From assembly GCF_021502725.1 (NCBI RefSeq), contig NZ_JAKFFS010000004.1, forward strand, positions 496,001 to 560,000: a DNA stretch of 64,000 bases, given 5' to 3'. The notes under the pieces are model-generated. The model did not search any database and was not told where the DNA came from. It saw nothing but the letters and a program-made list of their open reading frames with translations. A program made the position numbers and the translations under genes. Numbering within the stretch: the first letter of the stretch is position 1; each line of letters begins with the position of its first letter. Shown here in pieces: positions 16,918 to 25,358 of this stretch. The DNA is from Dyadobacter sp. CY345 (GTDB lineage Bacteria; Bacteroidota; Bacteroidia; Cytophagales; Spirosomataceae).

Positions 16918-18471
16918 CTACATCTTTTTAGTGATAATAGAAATTACCCCATGACGGCCATCTTCGCCATAAGCATCCAACGCCTTCTGATCTTTTAAAA
17001 TATTTACCGACTCGATCTTCGCTGGATCAATTTTCTTTAAAATATCAGGATCTTTTTCGATTTTGCCATCAACGATGTAAACAACTTTAGCTTCCGTGAT
17101 ACGTACTTTTTCGGTACTGTTTTTTGCGGGTTCCTGAACTACACTTCCAGATTTGGTCAGCGTTGTTTTAGAGCCGTCTTTATTGTCAAACTGCTTGTCG
17201 ATCAGAGAGGTTCGTTTGTTTTCTTTCGATTCTGACTCTTCCATTTGAAAATTTATCGGCAAGTTATATCGCACATTCACTGGTACGCCATCTTGCTTCG
17301 CTGGCTCCCATGTAGGAAATAAGGAAAGTGCTCTGACTGCTTCCTCATCGCAACCAAACCCAAGTCCTTTTAGTACCTGAATATCGCCTATTTCACCTGT
17401 TTCTGTTACAACAAAGGAAAGGAAAACGCGTCCAGTGACACCTGCATCGACAGCTGCTTTCGGATATCTTATATTTCGTCCCAGAAATTTATACATCTCT
17501 TCCACACCACCCGGAAACATCGGCTGCTGCTCCACTACGGTGTAGATTTTCTTTCCTTCCAGATTGACAGGCTTTTTACGTTCGGTCAGTTTTTCCATCG
17601 TCTCAGAAAGCTCATTATTTTCTTTTTGCTCACAACCAGCTACAAATAGTGCAACCATACCGATGGTGGCGAATGCGAATACATAGGAGCCAAGCATCCA
17701 TTTCGAAGTGCGATTTTTATAGATCATTTGAATTCGGGTTTTAATTTGAGATGGTTTAAAAAAATGATTGGTGAGCGTTGCAATAGGAGCATTCAGAGCA
17801 TACGATACCAAAAATGTTGCATAACTTTCCCGGTTAGGTGCCTCAGCATCAGCTAAAAATTCATGTATTTCCTGTAAAGAATTTTTATAGATGATCAATA
17901 TCGGATTGAACCAAAAAATTATCTTCATGCATTCGACAAGTAGAATATCCAGGCTGTGGCGTTGTTTCATATGCACCATTTCGTGACGGAGAATAGCGTC
18001 AAAATGATTTTCATAATCATTTCGGTTTACAACAATCCACTTGAGAAAGGAAAATGAGCCGACCTTGTCAGAATTAATTAATATTACGATGCAGTCTTCC
18101 AGTTCAACTTTTTCTCCTTGTTTCAGAAAACCAGAAAGCTGACGAATATTCTGATATAGTTTAAAAATCATAAAAGAAGCCCCCGCCAGGTAAATAATAA
18201 CGAGAATATTCTTCCAGTTGAACCGATCAGGTGTTACTTCCTGATTTGCTGCTATCGTGAATGGCGCTGCGGTTACTTCGTAAAGCTCGGAAATCTTCGG
18301 AGCTGCATCAGGGTAAATTAAGAAGGGTAGTAAAAGCGAGGTAATTAGTGAACCGAGAAGATAGTACCGGCTCCACTTAAAAAAAGTATGCTGACGAAGA
18401 AATAACCAGTAACAAATATAGAAAAGCGTCCAGTAGAGACTGACTTTTCCGATGTAAATCAGGAGTTCCAT
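16918..18471 (-). CDS. M56 (BlaR1-like) metallopeptidase with TonB and plug-like domains, paralogue 3
   Basis: This 517-residue protein is the first of the tandem trio after the repressor. The zinc motif is HEMVH (H163, E164, H167), with EIHEFLADAEA further on. The fourth helix ends in VALFVAGCEQKE. No carboxypeptidase-like sandwich is present. A TonB domain follows directly (about 310-410: QPMFPGGVEEMYKFLG, GVTGRVFLSFVVTETGEI), and then a plug-like tail (VYIVDGKIEKDPDIL, KIESVNILKDQKALDAYG, GVISIITKKM). It is 4 bases from the next paralogue and 148 bases from the blaI-like gene. The three paralogues keep the active site but vary their sensor domains. Confidence 0.88.
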   Translation of the reverse strand: MELLIYIGKVSLYWTLFYICYWLFLRQHTFFKWSRYYLLGSLITSLLLPFLIYPDAAPKISELYEVTAAPFTIAANQEVTPDRFNWKNILVIIYLAGASFMIFKLYQNIRQLSGFLKQGEKVELEDCIVILINSDKVGSFSFLKWIVVNRNDYENHFDAILRHEMVHMKQRHSLDILLVECMKIIFWFNPILIIYKNSLQEIHEFLADAEAPNRESYATFLVSYALNAPIATLTNHFFKPSQIKTRIQMIYKNRTSKWMLGSYVFAFATIGMVALFVAGCEQKENNELSETMEKLTERKKPVNLEGKKIYTVVEQQPMFPGGVEEMYKFLGRNIRYPKAAVDAGVTGRVFLSFVVTETGEIGDIQVLKGLGFGCDEEAVRALSLFPTWEPAKQDGVPVNVRYNLPINFQMEESESKENKRTSLIDKQFDNKDGSKTTLTKSGSVVQEPAKNSTEKVRITEAKVVYIVDGKIEKDPDILKKIDPAKIESVNILKDQKALDAYGEDGRHGVISIITKKM

Positions 18472-18498
18472 GGCTAACGGATGTTTGAAGGTTAGGTT

Positions 18499-18571
18499 GT
18501 ATTTTGCTTGTTAATTCATTTTCAGTGTTTTACTATTTATCATCATTTACATTCATCAAGCAAAAAATACA
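18499..18571. repeat. Long-range inverted repeat between blaI-like and first M56 gene
   Basis: tgtattttgcttg (18499-18511) is complementary to caagcaaaaaataca (18557-18571) apart from two extra A residues, with about 45 bases between. It lies in the leader of the first M56 gene and could be an attenuating hairpin or chance; support is weak. Confidence 0.3.
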
Positions 18572-18619
18572 GGAGGGCTTTCGTTATTTTATAAGAATTT
18601 TCATGGCTAAAAGAAGTGG

Positions 18620-18991
18620 TTATTCGTTTTTATGATCGTTGATCAGCTTCATTATTTCATCCAGATCTTTGGTCTTTAAATCGTTATCTTTTACAAAAAA
18701 CGAAACAAGATTTGGAAGTGAGTTATCGAAATAATTTGTCATCAACTGTTTCATTTCGTAACGCTTGTATTCCTCTTCTGTGATGAGTGGATAATATTCA
18801 TGCGTTTTTCCATAGGCAGTATAACCCACTACCTCTTTCTTTTCGAGAATTCTGATGATCGTCGATACGGTGTTATAGGCAGGCTTTGGCTCAGGCATTT
18901 CGGCCAAAATATCTTTTACAAATGCTTTTTTTAATTGCCAGAGAATTCGCATAATTTCCTCCTCAGCCCGTGTTAATGTTCGAATTTCCAT
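18620..18991 (-). CDS. BlaI/MecI/CopY-family transcriptional repressor
   Basis: This 123-residue protein has the winged-helix family core: LTRAEEEIMRILWQL near the N-terminus, then a recognition helix region with PKPAYNTVSTIIRILEKKEV and the wing YGKTHEYYPLI. The C-terminal dimerisation helices end with a Lys/Asn-rich tail. BlaI-type proteins bind TACA/TGTA operators as dimers and are inactivated through a BlaR1-type peptidase. Three such peptidase genes follow on the same strand. Two palindromes lie directly upstream, one spanning its promoter, so autoregulation of the whole locus is likely. Confidence 0.92.
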   Translation of the reverse strand: MEIRTLTRAEEEIMRILWQLKKAFVKDILAEMPEPKPAYNTVSTIIRILEKKEVVGYTAYGKTHEYYPLITEEEYKRYEMKQLMTNYFDNSLPNLVSFFVKDNDLKTKDLDEIMKLINDHKNE

Positions 18992-18996
18992 GTTAC

Positions 18997-19009
18997 TACA
19001 AAAGTTGTA
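18997..19009. promoter_or_regulatory. Candidate BlaI-type operator next to the repressor start codon
   Basis: TACAAaagTTGTA (18997-19009) is a perfect 5-bp dyad with a 3-base spacer and holds the TACA/TGTA half-sites typical of BlaI/MecI operators. It lies 5 bases upstream of the repressor start codon, in the 5' leader. Confidence 0.55.
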
Positions 19010-19035
19010 TTTATAGGAGTTTAAATAATGATGTT

Positions 19036-19066
19036 CAAAGGTAATACTAATAAAATAGTTTTACAA
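19036..19066 (-). promoter_or_regulatory. Promoter of the blaI-M56 locus
   Basis: On the minus strand TTG (19066-19064), a 20-base spacer, and TACCTTTG (19043-19036) make an exact Bacteroidota promoter (TTG-N20-TAnnTTTG), 45 bases before the repressor start. The -33 element and spacer lie inside the 19046-19079 inverted repeat. Confidence 0.7.
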
Positions 19067-19079
19067 CTATTTTATTAGT
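19046..19079. promoter_or_regulatory. 15-bp perfect inverted repeat covering the promoter (candidate operator)
   Basis: actaataaaatagtt (19046-19060) and aactattttattagt (19065-19079) are perfect complements with a 4-base spacer (ttac). The dyad covers the -33 TTG and the whole spacer of the repressor promoter, so a bound dimer would block transcription. It is more AT-rich than classical BlaI boxes. It also lies about 65 bases downstream of the Uma2 paralogue A stop codon, so a role as a terminator cannot be fully excluded. Confidence 0.6.
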
Positions 19080-19144
19080 TATTGTTAAAAAAATAAAACG
19101 GCAGAGATAGGTACATGCCGTTAATGGGTTTTCGAAATACTTTT

Positions 19145-19771
19145 TTAGGCAAATTCAGAACCTTTTTCTCTTAGATAAGCACCCACATTACAAGTGATAC
19201 CATCCAAAATTTCAACATCGCCGTTCCAGTGATAAGTTTGCCATTCAGCATCAGTGGTTGCAACCACTACTTTTTTCGATTCTGTCAAAAACCAGATTAC
19301 TTTCTCCGCGCCGAATTCTAAAAGTTTTTTTGTTTTTATGAAAATATAGGCTTTTTCAGATAGTTCGCCTTCGAGCGTTATATCAATATCGACCTCAATC
19401 GAGATTTTTGGAGGCACATCAGCGTATTTTTTATTGATTTTTTGAATTCCCAGGATCTGGTTGTCGAAAATCATCAGATCGCCAGAAAGATTGTTTTTAT
19501 TGTCAATATGTAAACCCGCTTCATTTGTTAGAATAGTATACTTGCGGTCGTCAATTTGCTTCCCTATCCAGATTGTTAGATAAGTGATCAAAAAAGCCTG
19601 TAATGAACTCGAACCCATAATGTCTTCAACATTTTTCGTTTTGGCCAAAACTTCGAGGTAACCTTTTCTGTACAAAGGTTTACCGTCAATTATTTCGTGG
19701 ATCAAAACGCTGGGTATATTGGTGTCAAAGTTTTCTGTCAAAACCTGACCCGGTCTGGTTGAAGCGATCAT
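19145..19771 (-). CDS. Uma2-family (PD-(D/E)XK nuclease-like) protein, paralogue A
   Basis: This 208-residue protein has an Uma2-like layout: IHEIIDGKPLYRKGY, then the candidate active-site elements NLSGDLMIFD, PPKISIEVDID and IKTKKLLEFGAEKVIWFLTE. Uma2 proteins have a restriction-endonuclease-like fold and unknown substrates. They are abundant in some Bacteroidota and cyanobacteria, often in paralogous copies. It lies 12 bases after its paralogue B on the same strand. The first 58 and the LLEFGAEKVIWF stretches are almost identical to paralogue B while the middle is clearly different. Start ATG 19771. Confidence 0.75.
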   Translation of the reverse strand: MIASTRPGQVLTENFDTNIPSVLIHEIIDGKPLYRKGYLEVLAKTKNVEDIMGSSSLQAFLITYLTIWIGKQIDDRKYTILTNEAGLHIDNKNNLSGDLMIFDNQILGIQKINKKYADVPPKISIEVDIDITLEGELSEKAYIFIKTKKLLEFGAEKVIWFLTESKKVVVATTDAEWQTYHWNGDVEILDGITCNVGAYLREKGSEFA

Positions 19772-19783
19772 AATTCTTGTTTT

Positions 19784-20407
19784 TTATGCAAACTCAGAGC
19801 CTTCATTCGTTAGATATTCACCCACATTACAAACAATCCCGTCAAGAATTTCAACATCGATATTCCAGTCAAATGTCTGCCATTCGCCAGTAGTGGTTGC
19901 AACCATTACTTTTTTCGATTCTGTCAAAAACCAGATTACTTTCTCTGCGCCGAATTCTAAAAGTTTTTTTGTTTTTATGGTAATGTAACCCGTTTCCGTA
20001 AATTCTTCCAACTCAATGTCAAGATCAATTTCAATAGAAATCTTTGGAGGAACATTGGAATAATATTTATTGATCTTATTAATCGTTAAGACATCTCTAT
20101 CGAAAATGGCAATATCTCCGGACAGATTATTTCTTCTGTCTAGGTGAAGACCAGCTTCATTTGTGGCTATTATGTATAGGCTGGAATCTACCGTTTTGAA
20201 AAGAATTCGTAAAAGGTATTCAATAATAAAAAACTGTAATGAACTCGAACCCATAATGTCTTCAACATTTTTCGTTTTGGCCAAAACCTCACGGTAACCT
20301 TTTCTGTACAAAGGTTTACCGTCAATTATTTCATGGATCAAAACGCTGGGTATATTGGTGTCAAAGTATTCTGTCAAAACCTGACCCGGTCTAGTTGAAG
20401 CGATCAT
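19784..20407 (-). CDS. Uma2-family (PD-(D/E)XK nuclease-like) protein, paralogue B
   Basis: This 207-residue protein starts at ATG 20407, aligning with the start of paralogue A (both begin MIASTRPGQVLTE). A TTG start at 20431 would add 8 residues. The same putative catalytic elements are present: NLSGDIAIFD, PPKISIEIDLDI, and IKTKKLLEFGAEKVIW. It is first in the two-gene unit with paralogue A downstream. Function in the cell is unknown; the nuclease fold is family knowledge, and activity here is not shown. Confidence 0.75.
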   Translation of the reverse strand: MIASTRPGQVLTEYFDTNIPSVLIHEIIDGKPLYRKGYREVLAKTKNVEDIMGSSSLQFFIIEYLLRILFKTVDSSLYIIATNEAGLHLDRRNNLSGDIAIFDRDVLTINKINKYYSNVPPKISIEIDLDIELEEFTETGYITIKTKKLLEFGAEKVIWFLTESKKVMVATTTGEWQTFDWNIDVEILDGIVCNVGEYLTNEGSEFA

Positions 20408-20506
20408 AGTCTTTTGATTTGCTATACTCAAATATAAAAATATACTTTAACAAAACCTTGAAATGCCTAGTTATAAGCGAATTACGACTATGTTTTAAAC
20501 TAAAAA

Positions 20507-20531
20507 AGCAGCGGAATTGAATTCCGCTGCT
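20507..20531 (-). terminator. Terminator of pyk
   Basis: A GC-rich 10-bp stem (agcagcggaa with ttccgctgct) with a 5-base loop is followed on the minus strand by a T-run. It starts 24 bases after the pyk stop codon. Confidence 0.8.
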
Positions 20532-20554
20532 CTCTGTAAATGTCAACTTTTTGC

Positions 20555-21994
20555 TTATTCCACCACGCTCAATTTAACAGCGTTGGTTTTACGTGATTTG
20601 GAAACCGGCATACTCAGCGTATTAATGAATACATCTCCTTTTTTCAATTCACCTTTTTCGATAAGGAAAAGTTTGATGTCTTCGATCAAATCATCCGTTG
20701 ATACATCCTGATCTTTATCGTAGAAATATACTTTTGTTCCCCAATATAGCGCCAGTGTGTTCATCAGAACTTTATCAGAAGTGAATATCAACAAGCTCGC
20801 TTTTGGGCGGTGATGTGAAAGACGGAATGAAGTATATCCTGAACGTGTAACACCGATGATCGCAGCTGCATTAGTGTCACGTGCCAAACGACACGCGCTC
20901 ATTACTACGTTGTCATTCAGTTTGTTAGCGCTTGGTTTTTCATTTACAAATGCGTGATGTTTGAAATAAACAGCATTTGAATTTTCTTCAACTTTCTCGA
21001 TCGTACGGCTCATTGTTTCAACAGCAAGCAACGGATATTTTCCCGAAGCTGTTTCTGCACTAAGCATAACCGCATCTGCACCATCCAATACCGAGTTGGC
21101 AACGTCACTGATCTCTGCACGTGTTCCACGAGGGCTTTCGATCATGCTTTCCAGCATTTGCGTAGCAACAATAACCGGTTTTCCGGCCTTGTTACATTTA
21201 TCAACGATCATTTTCTGGATCATCGGAACTTCTTCCGCTGGTAATTCAACACCCAAATCTCCACGCGCAACCATGATGGCATCCGCAGCTTCGATGATTT
21301 CGTCAATATTTGCTACTGCCTCAGGTTTTTCAATTTTAGCGATCAAACGCGCAAATTTACCTTTGTTGGCAATATATTCTTTTACTTTGATGATCTCAGA
21401 AGCAGTACGTACAAACGAAAGTGCAACCCATTCCACATCATGTTCCAGTCCGAAATCAAGATCTTCGTAATCTTTCGAAGTTACTGAAGGCATTGAAACG
21501 CGCGTGTTCGGAAGGTTTACACCTTTTTTAGATTTCAGCAATCCGCCGTAAACAACCTGAGTTACAACATCGCTTCCCTCAATTCCTGTTACCAGCACTT
21601 CAAGTTTTCCATCATCCATCAAAATACGGTCGCCGATTTTAACGTCGTTATACATTCCGTCGTAAGGTGTGCTCACTTTTTCAGCAGTACCTAAAACTTC
21701 TGTATTCGAAAGAATTAGCTTGTTTCCAGCTTCGATCAGTACGCCATCTTTTTCAGCTACAAGACCAATACGGATTTTTGGACCCTGCAAATCCTGTAAA
21801 ACAGCAAGGTTCATTCCGAATTCTTCATTGATTTCACGAATGGTATTGAGCCTGGCCAGGTGGTCTGCATGTGTACCGTGAGAAAAATTTAAACGAAATA
21901 CATTTACGCCGGCAACAGCCAGCGCGTGAAGCATTTCTTTTGTTTCTGATGTTGGGCCTACGGTAGCAACAATTTTGGTTTTCTTGGAAGACAT
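20555..21994 (-). CDS. pyk: Pyruvate kinase
   Basis: This 479-residue enzyme of glycolysis converts phosphoenolpyruvate and ADP to pyruvate and ATP. It begins MSSKKTKIVATVGPTSE and keeps the family blocks VFRLNFSHGTH (substrate/ADP site), LQDLQGPKIRIG, the signature IAKIEKPEAVANIDEI with its catalytic Lys, MVARGDLGVELP (metal-binding), and ATQMLESMI. The C-terminal allosteric-type domain ends at 479. An in-frame TTG at 22033 would add 13 unrelated residues and overlap priA, so ATG 21994 is preferred. It lies just downstream of priA and ends in a terminator. Confidence 0.97.
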   Translation of the reverse strand: MSSKKTKIVATVGPTSETKEMLHALAVAGVNVFRLNFSHGTHADHLARLNTIREINEEFGMNLAVLQDLQGPKIRIGLVAEKDGVLIEAGNKLILSNTEVLGTAEKVSTPYDGMYNDVKIGDRILMDDGKLEVLVTGIEGSDVVTQVVYGGLLKSKKGVNLPNTRVSMPSVTSKDYEDLDFGLEHDVEWVALSFVRTASEIIKVKEYIANKGKFARLIAKIEKPEAVANIDEIIEAADAIMVARGDLGVELPAEEVPMIQKMIVDKCNKAGKPVIVATQMLESMIESPRGTRAEISDVANSVLDGADAVMLSAETASGKYPLLAVETMSRTIEKVEENSNAVYFKHHAFVNEKPSANKLNDNVVMSACRLARDTNAAAIIGVTRSGYTSFRLSHHRPKASLLIFTSDKVLMNTLALYWGTKVYFYDKDQDVSTDDLIEDIKLFLIEKGELKKGDVFINTLSMPVSKSRKTNAVKLSVVE

Positions 21995-22023
21995 AGAGTT
22001 AATTGCAGTATTATATGAATTTA

Positions 22024-24519
22024 CTAAACACAATCCACATCAATGACGATGTGGACGCCTTTTATGGTTTTATCCGTTAGAATATCAATGACTTTTTCTT
22101 GTATAAACGACTTTGCCGCCTTAAAATTAATCTTTTCTCGTTCAAGTTTAATGAGAATGTCGAACAAAAACTGATTTCTTACTCTTTCAACCAACGGAGG
22201 CTCTGGTCCGAGCACTCTGCTTTTGCCCAAATTGACCGTCAATTTCTCAGCCAAAACCGTTGCAGCGCGTTTAGACGTAGCTTCGTCGATATGTTTTACC
22301 GTAAGTTTTATCAGCCTCGTAAATGGAGGATAGTGAAATTGTTCCCGCTCAACGATCTCAGCTTCATACATCCCGACATAATCGTTCTGAATAATTCTTT
22401 CCAGAATTTTCTGAGCCGGATTTGCTGTTTGAATTAAAACTTTTCCCGGTTTATCCGATCTTCTGCCGGCGCGTCCGCTTACCTGTGTGAGCATTTGAAA
22501 AGCTCGTTCTGATGCACGAAATTCAGGAAAATGGATTATTCGATCTGCATCAAAAATACCTACCATGCTGACATTGTCAAAATCCAGCCCTTTGCTTACC
22601 ATTTGAGTTCCAACCAATATGTCGGTACCTCCTTGTTCAAATTCCTGAATAATCTGCTGATAAGCATTTTTTGCGCGGGTGGTATCCAAATCCATTCTTT
22701 GCACCCGGGCAGAGGGTAGTAATAGATGTAGCTCGTCTTCGATTTTTTCAGTTCCGTAACCCACCGTTTTTACACGTGTTGAACCACAGGCCGGGCAGTT
22801 TCTCGGAACTTCTTCTTTATGACCACAATAATGGCAGCGCAGCTCACGGACTTTCATGTGATAGGTGAGGCTTACATCACAATTATTACATTCGGAAATC
22901 CAGCTACATTCTTCACATTGCATGTACGGAGAATAGCCCCGCCTGTTCTGGAATAATATAGTTTGTTCTTTATTGTTTAAATTCGATTCAAGGTGTTCAA
23001 GCAAAACAGATGAAAATTCGTTTTTCATGGTCCGCTGCTTTTTCTCTTTTTTTGTATCAACCAACAGGAAAGAAGGCAAGGCTGCGTTACCAAATCTTTC
23101 TGTCATTTCAACCAAACCATACCTGCCGCTCCTTGCGTGAAAATAACTTTCCAGCGAGGGAGTTGCAGAACCAAGCAGAGTTTTTGCTTTGTGCATATAG
23201 GCCATAATGACCGCAACATCACGTGCATGATAACGCGGTGCCGGATCGTGTTGTTTATATGAAGTTTCATGTTCTTCATCGACAATAATTAATCCCAGAT
23301 TATCGAAGGGTAAAAATATTGCCGATCTGACACCCACAACAAACTGGAATTTCCCATCCAGAATACCTTTCCACACTTCAACACGCTCGTTGTCAGAAAA
23401 TTTGGAATGATATATCCCCATTTGATCGCCGAAAACTTTGCGAAGCCGGACGACGATCTGAGTTGTTAACGCGATTTCTGGAAGCAGAAATAAAACCTGG
23501 GTTCCTCCTTCCAGTGCTTGTTTTATCAGTTCAATATATACTTCTGTTTTTCCGCTGCCCGTAATACCATGAAGCAAAACCACTTCTTTTTCTGCAAAAG
23601 ACTGGTGAATTTGTTCAAACGCAGTTTGCTGGCTTTTACTCAGATTGACTTCGGCAGACGATCCAAGAGGAATATCCGAAAAGCGGGAAACAATGATCTC
23701 GAATTGTTCAAAGACACCCTTTTTAATTAGTGTCTGTAAAGCGGAATCTGAAACGCCGTCGTCTTTGGAAAAGATTGTTTTATCAAGTCCTTTCTGATTT
23801 AACTCTGTGTGGTTATAAACCGGAACGTGACTTAAATAACGCATCAAAATATCCTGCTGTTTTGGCGTTTTGTCTAGCGAGGACGTAAGTTGCATTAGTG
23901 AAGTTTCGGAAGTAAAAGGAGCCGTGAGCCGTATTTTTTTTACAACCTTAGGCTGATATCGTTCTTTAACTTCTTCAAAAAGAATAACCGCATGTTTCCC
24001 AACCAGCGATTTTATGATGGCAGTAATATTGGTCTGATTGACTAATCTCGCAACTTCTTCATAAGAAAGCGTTGCATGTTTTTTGATTTCATCCAGGATA
24101 TATCGTTCCTGATCAGTTAATAATTCTTCGTAGTCGAATTCCGGGTTATGTTGTATGCGCGATTGACTGGTTATTTTCAGACCGGCTGGCATTGCGACAT
24201 TCAAAACTTCACCAATATTGCACAAATAATATTCCGATACCCATTTGAAAAGTTCGAGCTGATGGTTGGTGACAATCGGCTCGTCGTCCAATAGTTCAAG
24301 AATATATTTTGCCTGATACTGGGCTGGCGGATTCGAATGGACGTTGGCTACAACGGCGGTAATAACTCTGTTTTTTCCAAATTGAACAATTACCCGCGCT
24401 CCCACTTTAATCATCTCAGCCATAGTCCGAGGAACTCTGTAAGTGAAGAGTCTTGGGACAGGAACTGGAAGGATCAAATCGGCAAAAAGGGTGATTTCGT
24501 CCTCAAAAAGGGAGGTCAT
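22024..24519 (-). CDS. priA: Primosomal protein N' (replication restart helicase PriA)
   Basis: At 831 residues this is slightly longer than E. coli PriA (732). It has an N-terminal 3'-DNA-binding domain (FADLILPVPVPRLFTYRVP), and a superfamily 2 helicase core with Walker A HGITGSGKTEVY and Walker B IIVDEEHE. The zinc-binding insert has CEECSWISECNNCD and, further on, CHYCGH and CPACGS. The helicase C-terminal motifs include GTQMVSKGLDF and QVSGRAGR. It reloads the replisome at stalled forks. ATG 24519 is chosen over an in-frame TTG at 24525. It lies 13 bases after a PIN-domain gene and 29 bases before pyk. Confidence 0.96.
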   Translation of the reverse strand: MTSLFEDEITLFADLILPVPVPRLFTYRVPRTMAEMIKVGARVIVQFGKNRVITAVVANVHSNPPAQYQAKYILELLDDEPIVTNHQLELFKWVSEYYLCNIGEVLNVAMPAGLKITSQSRIQHNPEFDYEELLTDQERYILDEIKKHATLSYEEVARLVNQTNITAIIKSLVGKHAVILFEEVKERYQPKVVKKIRLTAPFTSETSLMQLTSSLDKTPKQQDILMRYLSHVPVYNHTELNQKGLDKTIFSKDDGVSDSALQTLIKKGVFEQFEIIVSRFSDIPLGSSAEVNLSKSQQTAFEQIHQSFAEKEVVLLHGITGSGKTEVYIELIKQALEGGTQVLFLLPEIALTTQIVVRLRKVFGDQMGIYHSKFSDNERVEVWKGILDGKFQFVVGVRSAIFLPFDNLGLIIVDEEHETSYKQHDPAPRYHARDVAVIMAYMHKAKTLLGSATPSLESYFHARSGRYGLVEMTERFGNAALPSFLLVDTKKEKKQRTMKNEFSSVLLEHLESNLNNKEQTILFQNRRGYSPYMQCEECSWISECNNCDVSLTYHMKVRELRCHYCGHKEEVPRNCPACGSTRVKTVGYGTEKIEDELHLLLPSARVQRMDLDTTRAKNAYQQIIQEFEQGGTDILVGTQMVSKGLDFDNVSMVGIFDADRIIHFPEFRASERAFQMLTQVSGRAGRRSDKPGKVLIQTANPAQKILERIIQNDYVGMYEAEIVEREQFHYPPFTRLIKLTVKHIDEATSKRAATVLAEKLTVNLGKSRVLGPEPPLVERVRNQFLFDILIKLEREKINFKAAKSFIQEKVIDILTDKTIKGVHIVIDVDCV

Positions 24520-24532
24520 TGGCAATTATGGT

Positions 24533-25000
24533 TTACTTGCTTTTAAAAAAGGGCAAAAGATCCTTTTGGTCAATTTTTCTAACATCAAAAAAGATATTAT
24601 TCAAATGATCAAAGTCAGAATCAGTAGTTATCAACCGAAGTCCTAAAAGTGCAGCAAGGGAAGCAATCCACAGATCATTTTTCCCCATATTTCTTGGTGT
24701 AGCAAAAGGATACGTTTTAAATGCAGGATTAGCTATTTGTGAATAAGCATCAATTTCGGTGTAAATATGGACATTAAAATTGTTGACATCAACAATGTTG
24801 ACTTGGTCGAAAAAAATATCAAGCAAATTTCTTCTCTTACTTCCCCAATTGTTTTGCAACGCTATGGATTTAATTTCAGCTTCTGAAACAACGGAAACAT
24901 ATAGTGGTAAGTTCTCAGAATTCAGAAACTTGATTATACCGTTCTTGTCGGAAGCTCTTATAACGGAAAGAATTATATTTGTATCAAATAGAAGATTCAT
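24533..25000 (-). CDS. PIN-domain RNase toxin-like protein (VapC type)
   Basis: This 155-residue protein has the PIN pattern: LLFDTNIIL with the first Asp (D6), VVSEAEIKSIA with the conserved Glu, NDLWIASLAALLGL with the third acidic residue, and ITTDSDF with the last. Family members are Mg-dependent RNases, usually toxins of type II modules. The gene before it encodes a 73-residue protein whose stop overlaps this start by one base (TAATG), the usual antitoxin-toxin arrangement. It ends 13 bases before priA, so transcripts may read into priA. Confidence 0.82.
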   Translation of the reverse strand: MNLLFDTNIILSVIRASDKNGIIKFLNSENLPLYVSVVSEAEIKSIALQNNWGSKRRNLLDIFFDQVNIVDVNNFNVHIYTEIDAYSQIANPAFKTYPFATPRNMGKNDLWIASLAALLGLRLITTDSDFDHLNNIFFDVRKIDQKDLLPFFKSK

Positions 25001-25221
25001 TACTTGGTAGCATCAAGCTGGGTCATTAATTTTTCCCATTCTTCTGCTGTAAACGGCTCGGCGGGTTCAGCATTTTTGAGCGAGTCTATAAGTGTCTCAT
25101 TACTTTTCCCGGTTTTTCTACCAAAAGCAGTAGCACCACCGGAAGCCAGGATTTGCTCAGGAGAATATGAAGTATGCGATTTAAACAAAGTAGTTTTAGG
25201 AAAAGACAACTTGACTTTCAT
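25000..25221 (-). CDS. Probable antitoxin of the PIN-domain toxin
   Basis: This 73-residue protein is taken from ATG 25221 (an in-frame TTG at 25245 would add 8 residues). It begins MKVKLSFPKTTLFKSHTSY and has an acidic C-terminus with FTAEEWEKLMTQLDATK that could wrap around a toxin. No DNA-binding family was recognised. Its identity as an antitoxin rests on position: directly upstream of, and overlapping by one base, a PIN gene. Confidence 0.6.
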   Translation of the reverse strand: MKVKLSFPKTTLFKSHTSYSPEQILASGGATAFGRKTGKSNETLIDSLKNAEPAEPFTAEEWEKLMTQLDATK

Positions 25222-25289
25222 ATTATTTATATATTTATTGATCAATTTTGCAAACTTGAATTGTCTTAATATATCTGGTCTTCGTGCTG

Positions 25290-25358
25290 TTATTTTGTAA
25301 TTTTCTTTCTAGGACGTTGTCTTGTCTCAAAAAAAGCAAGTAAAAAAATCTTATCTTT
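25290..25358 (-). other. Cut-off C-terminal coding remnant of the ParE-like toxin
   Basis: Immediately after the TAG at 25359-25361, the same frame continues for 22 codons (KDKIFLLAFFETRQRP, then RKKITK) to TAA at 25290-25292. This is the usual ParE/RelE C-terminal strand and 'R-Q-x-P' ending. With it the protein would have the normal length of about 99 residues, so the TAG looks like a recent nonsense change (GAG or AAG to TAG). Confidence 0.75.

Noticed and set aside
21994..22033. Longer pyruvate kinase start at TTG 22033
   Set aside because: It overlaps priA and adds residues absent from the family; ATG at 21994 gives the expected N-terminus.
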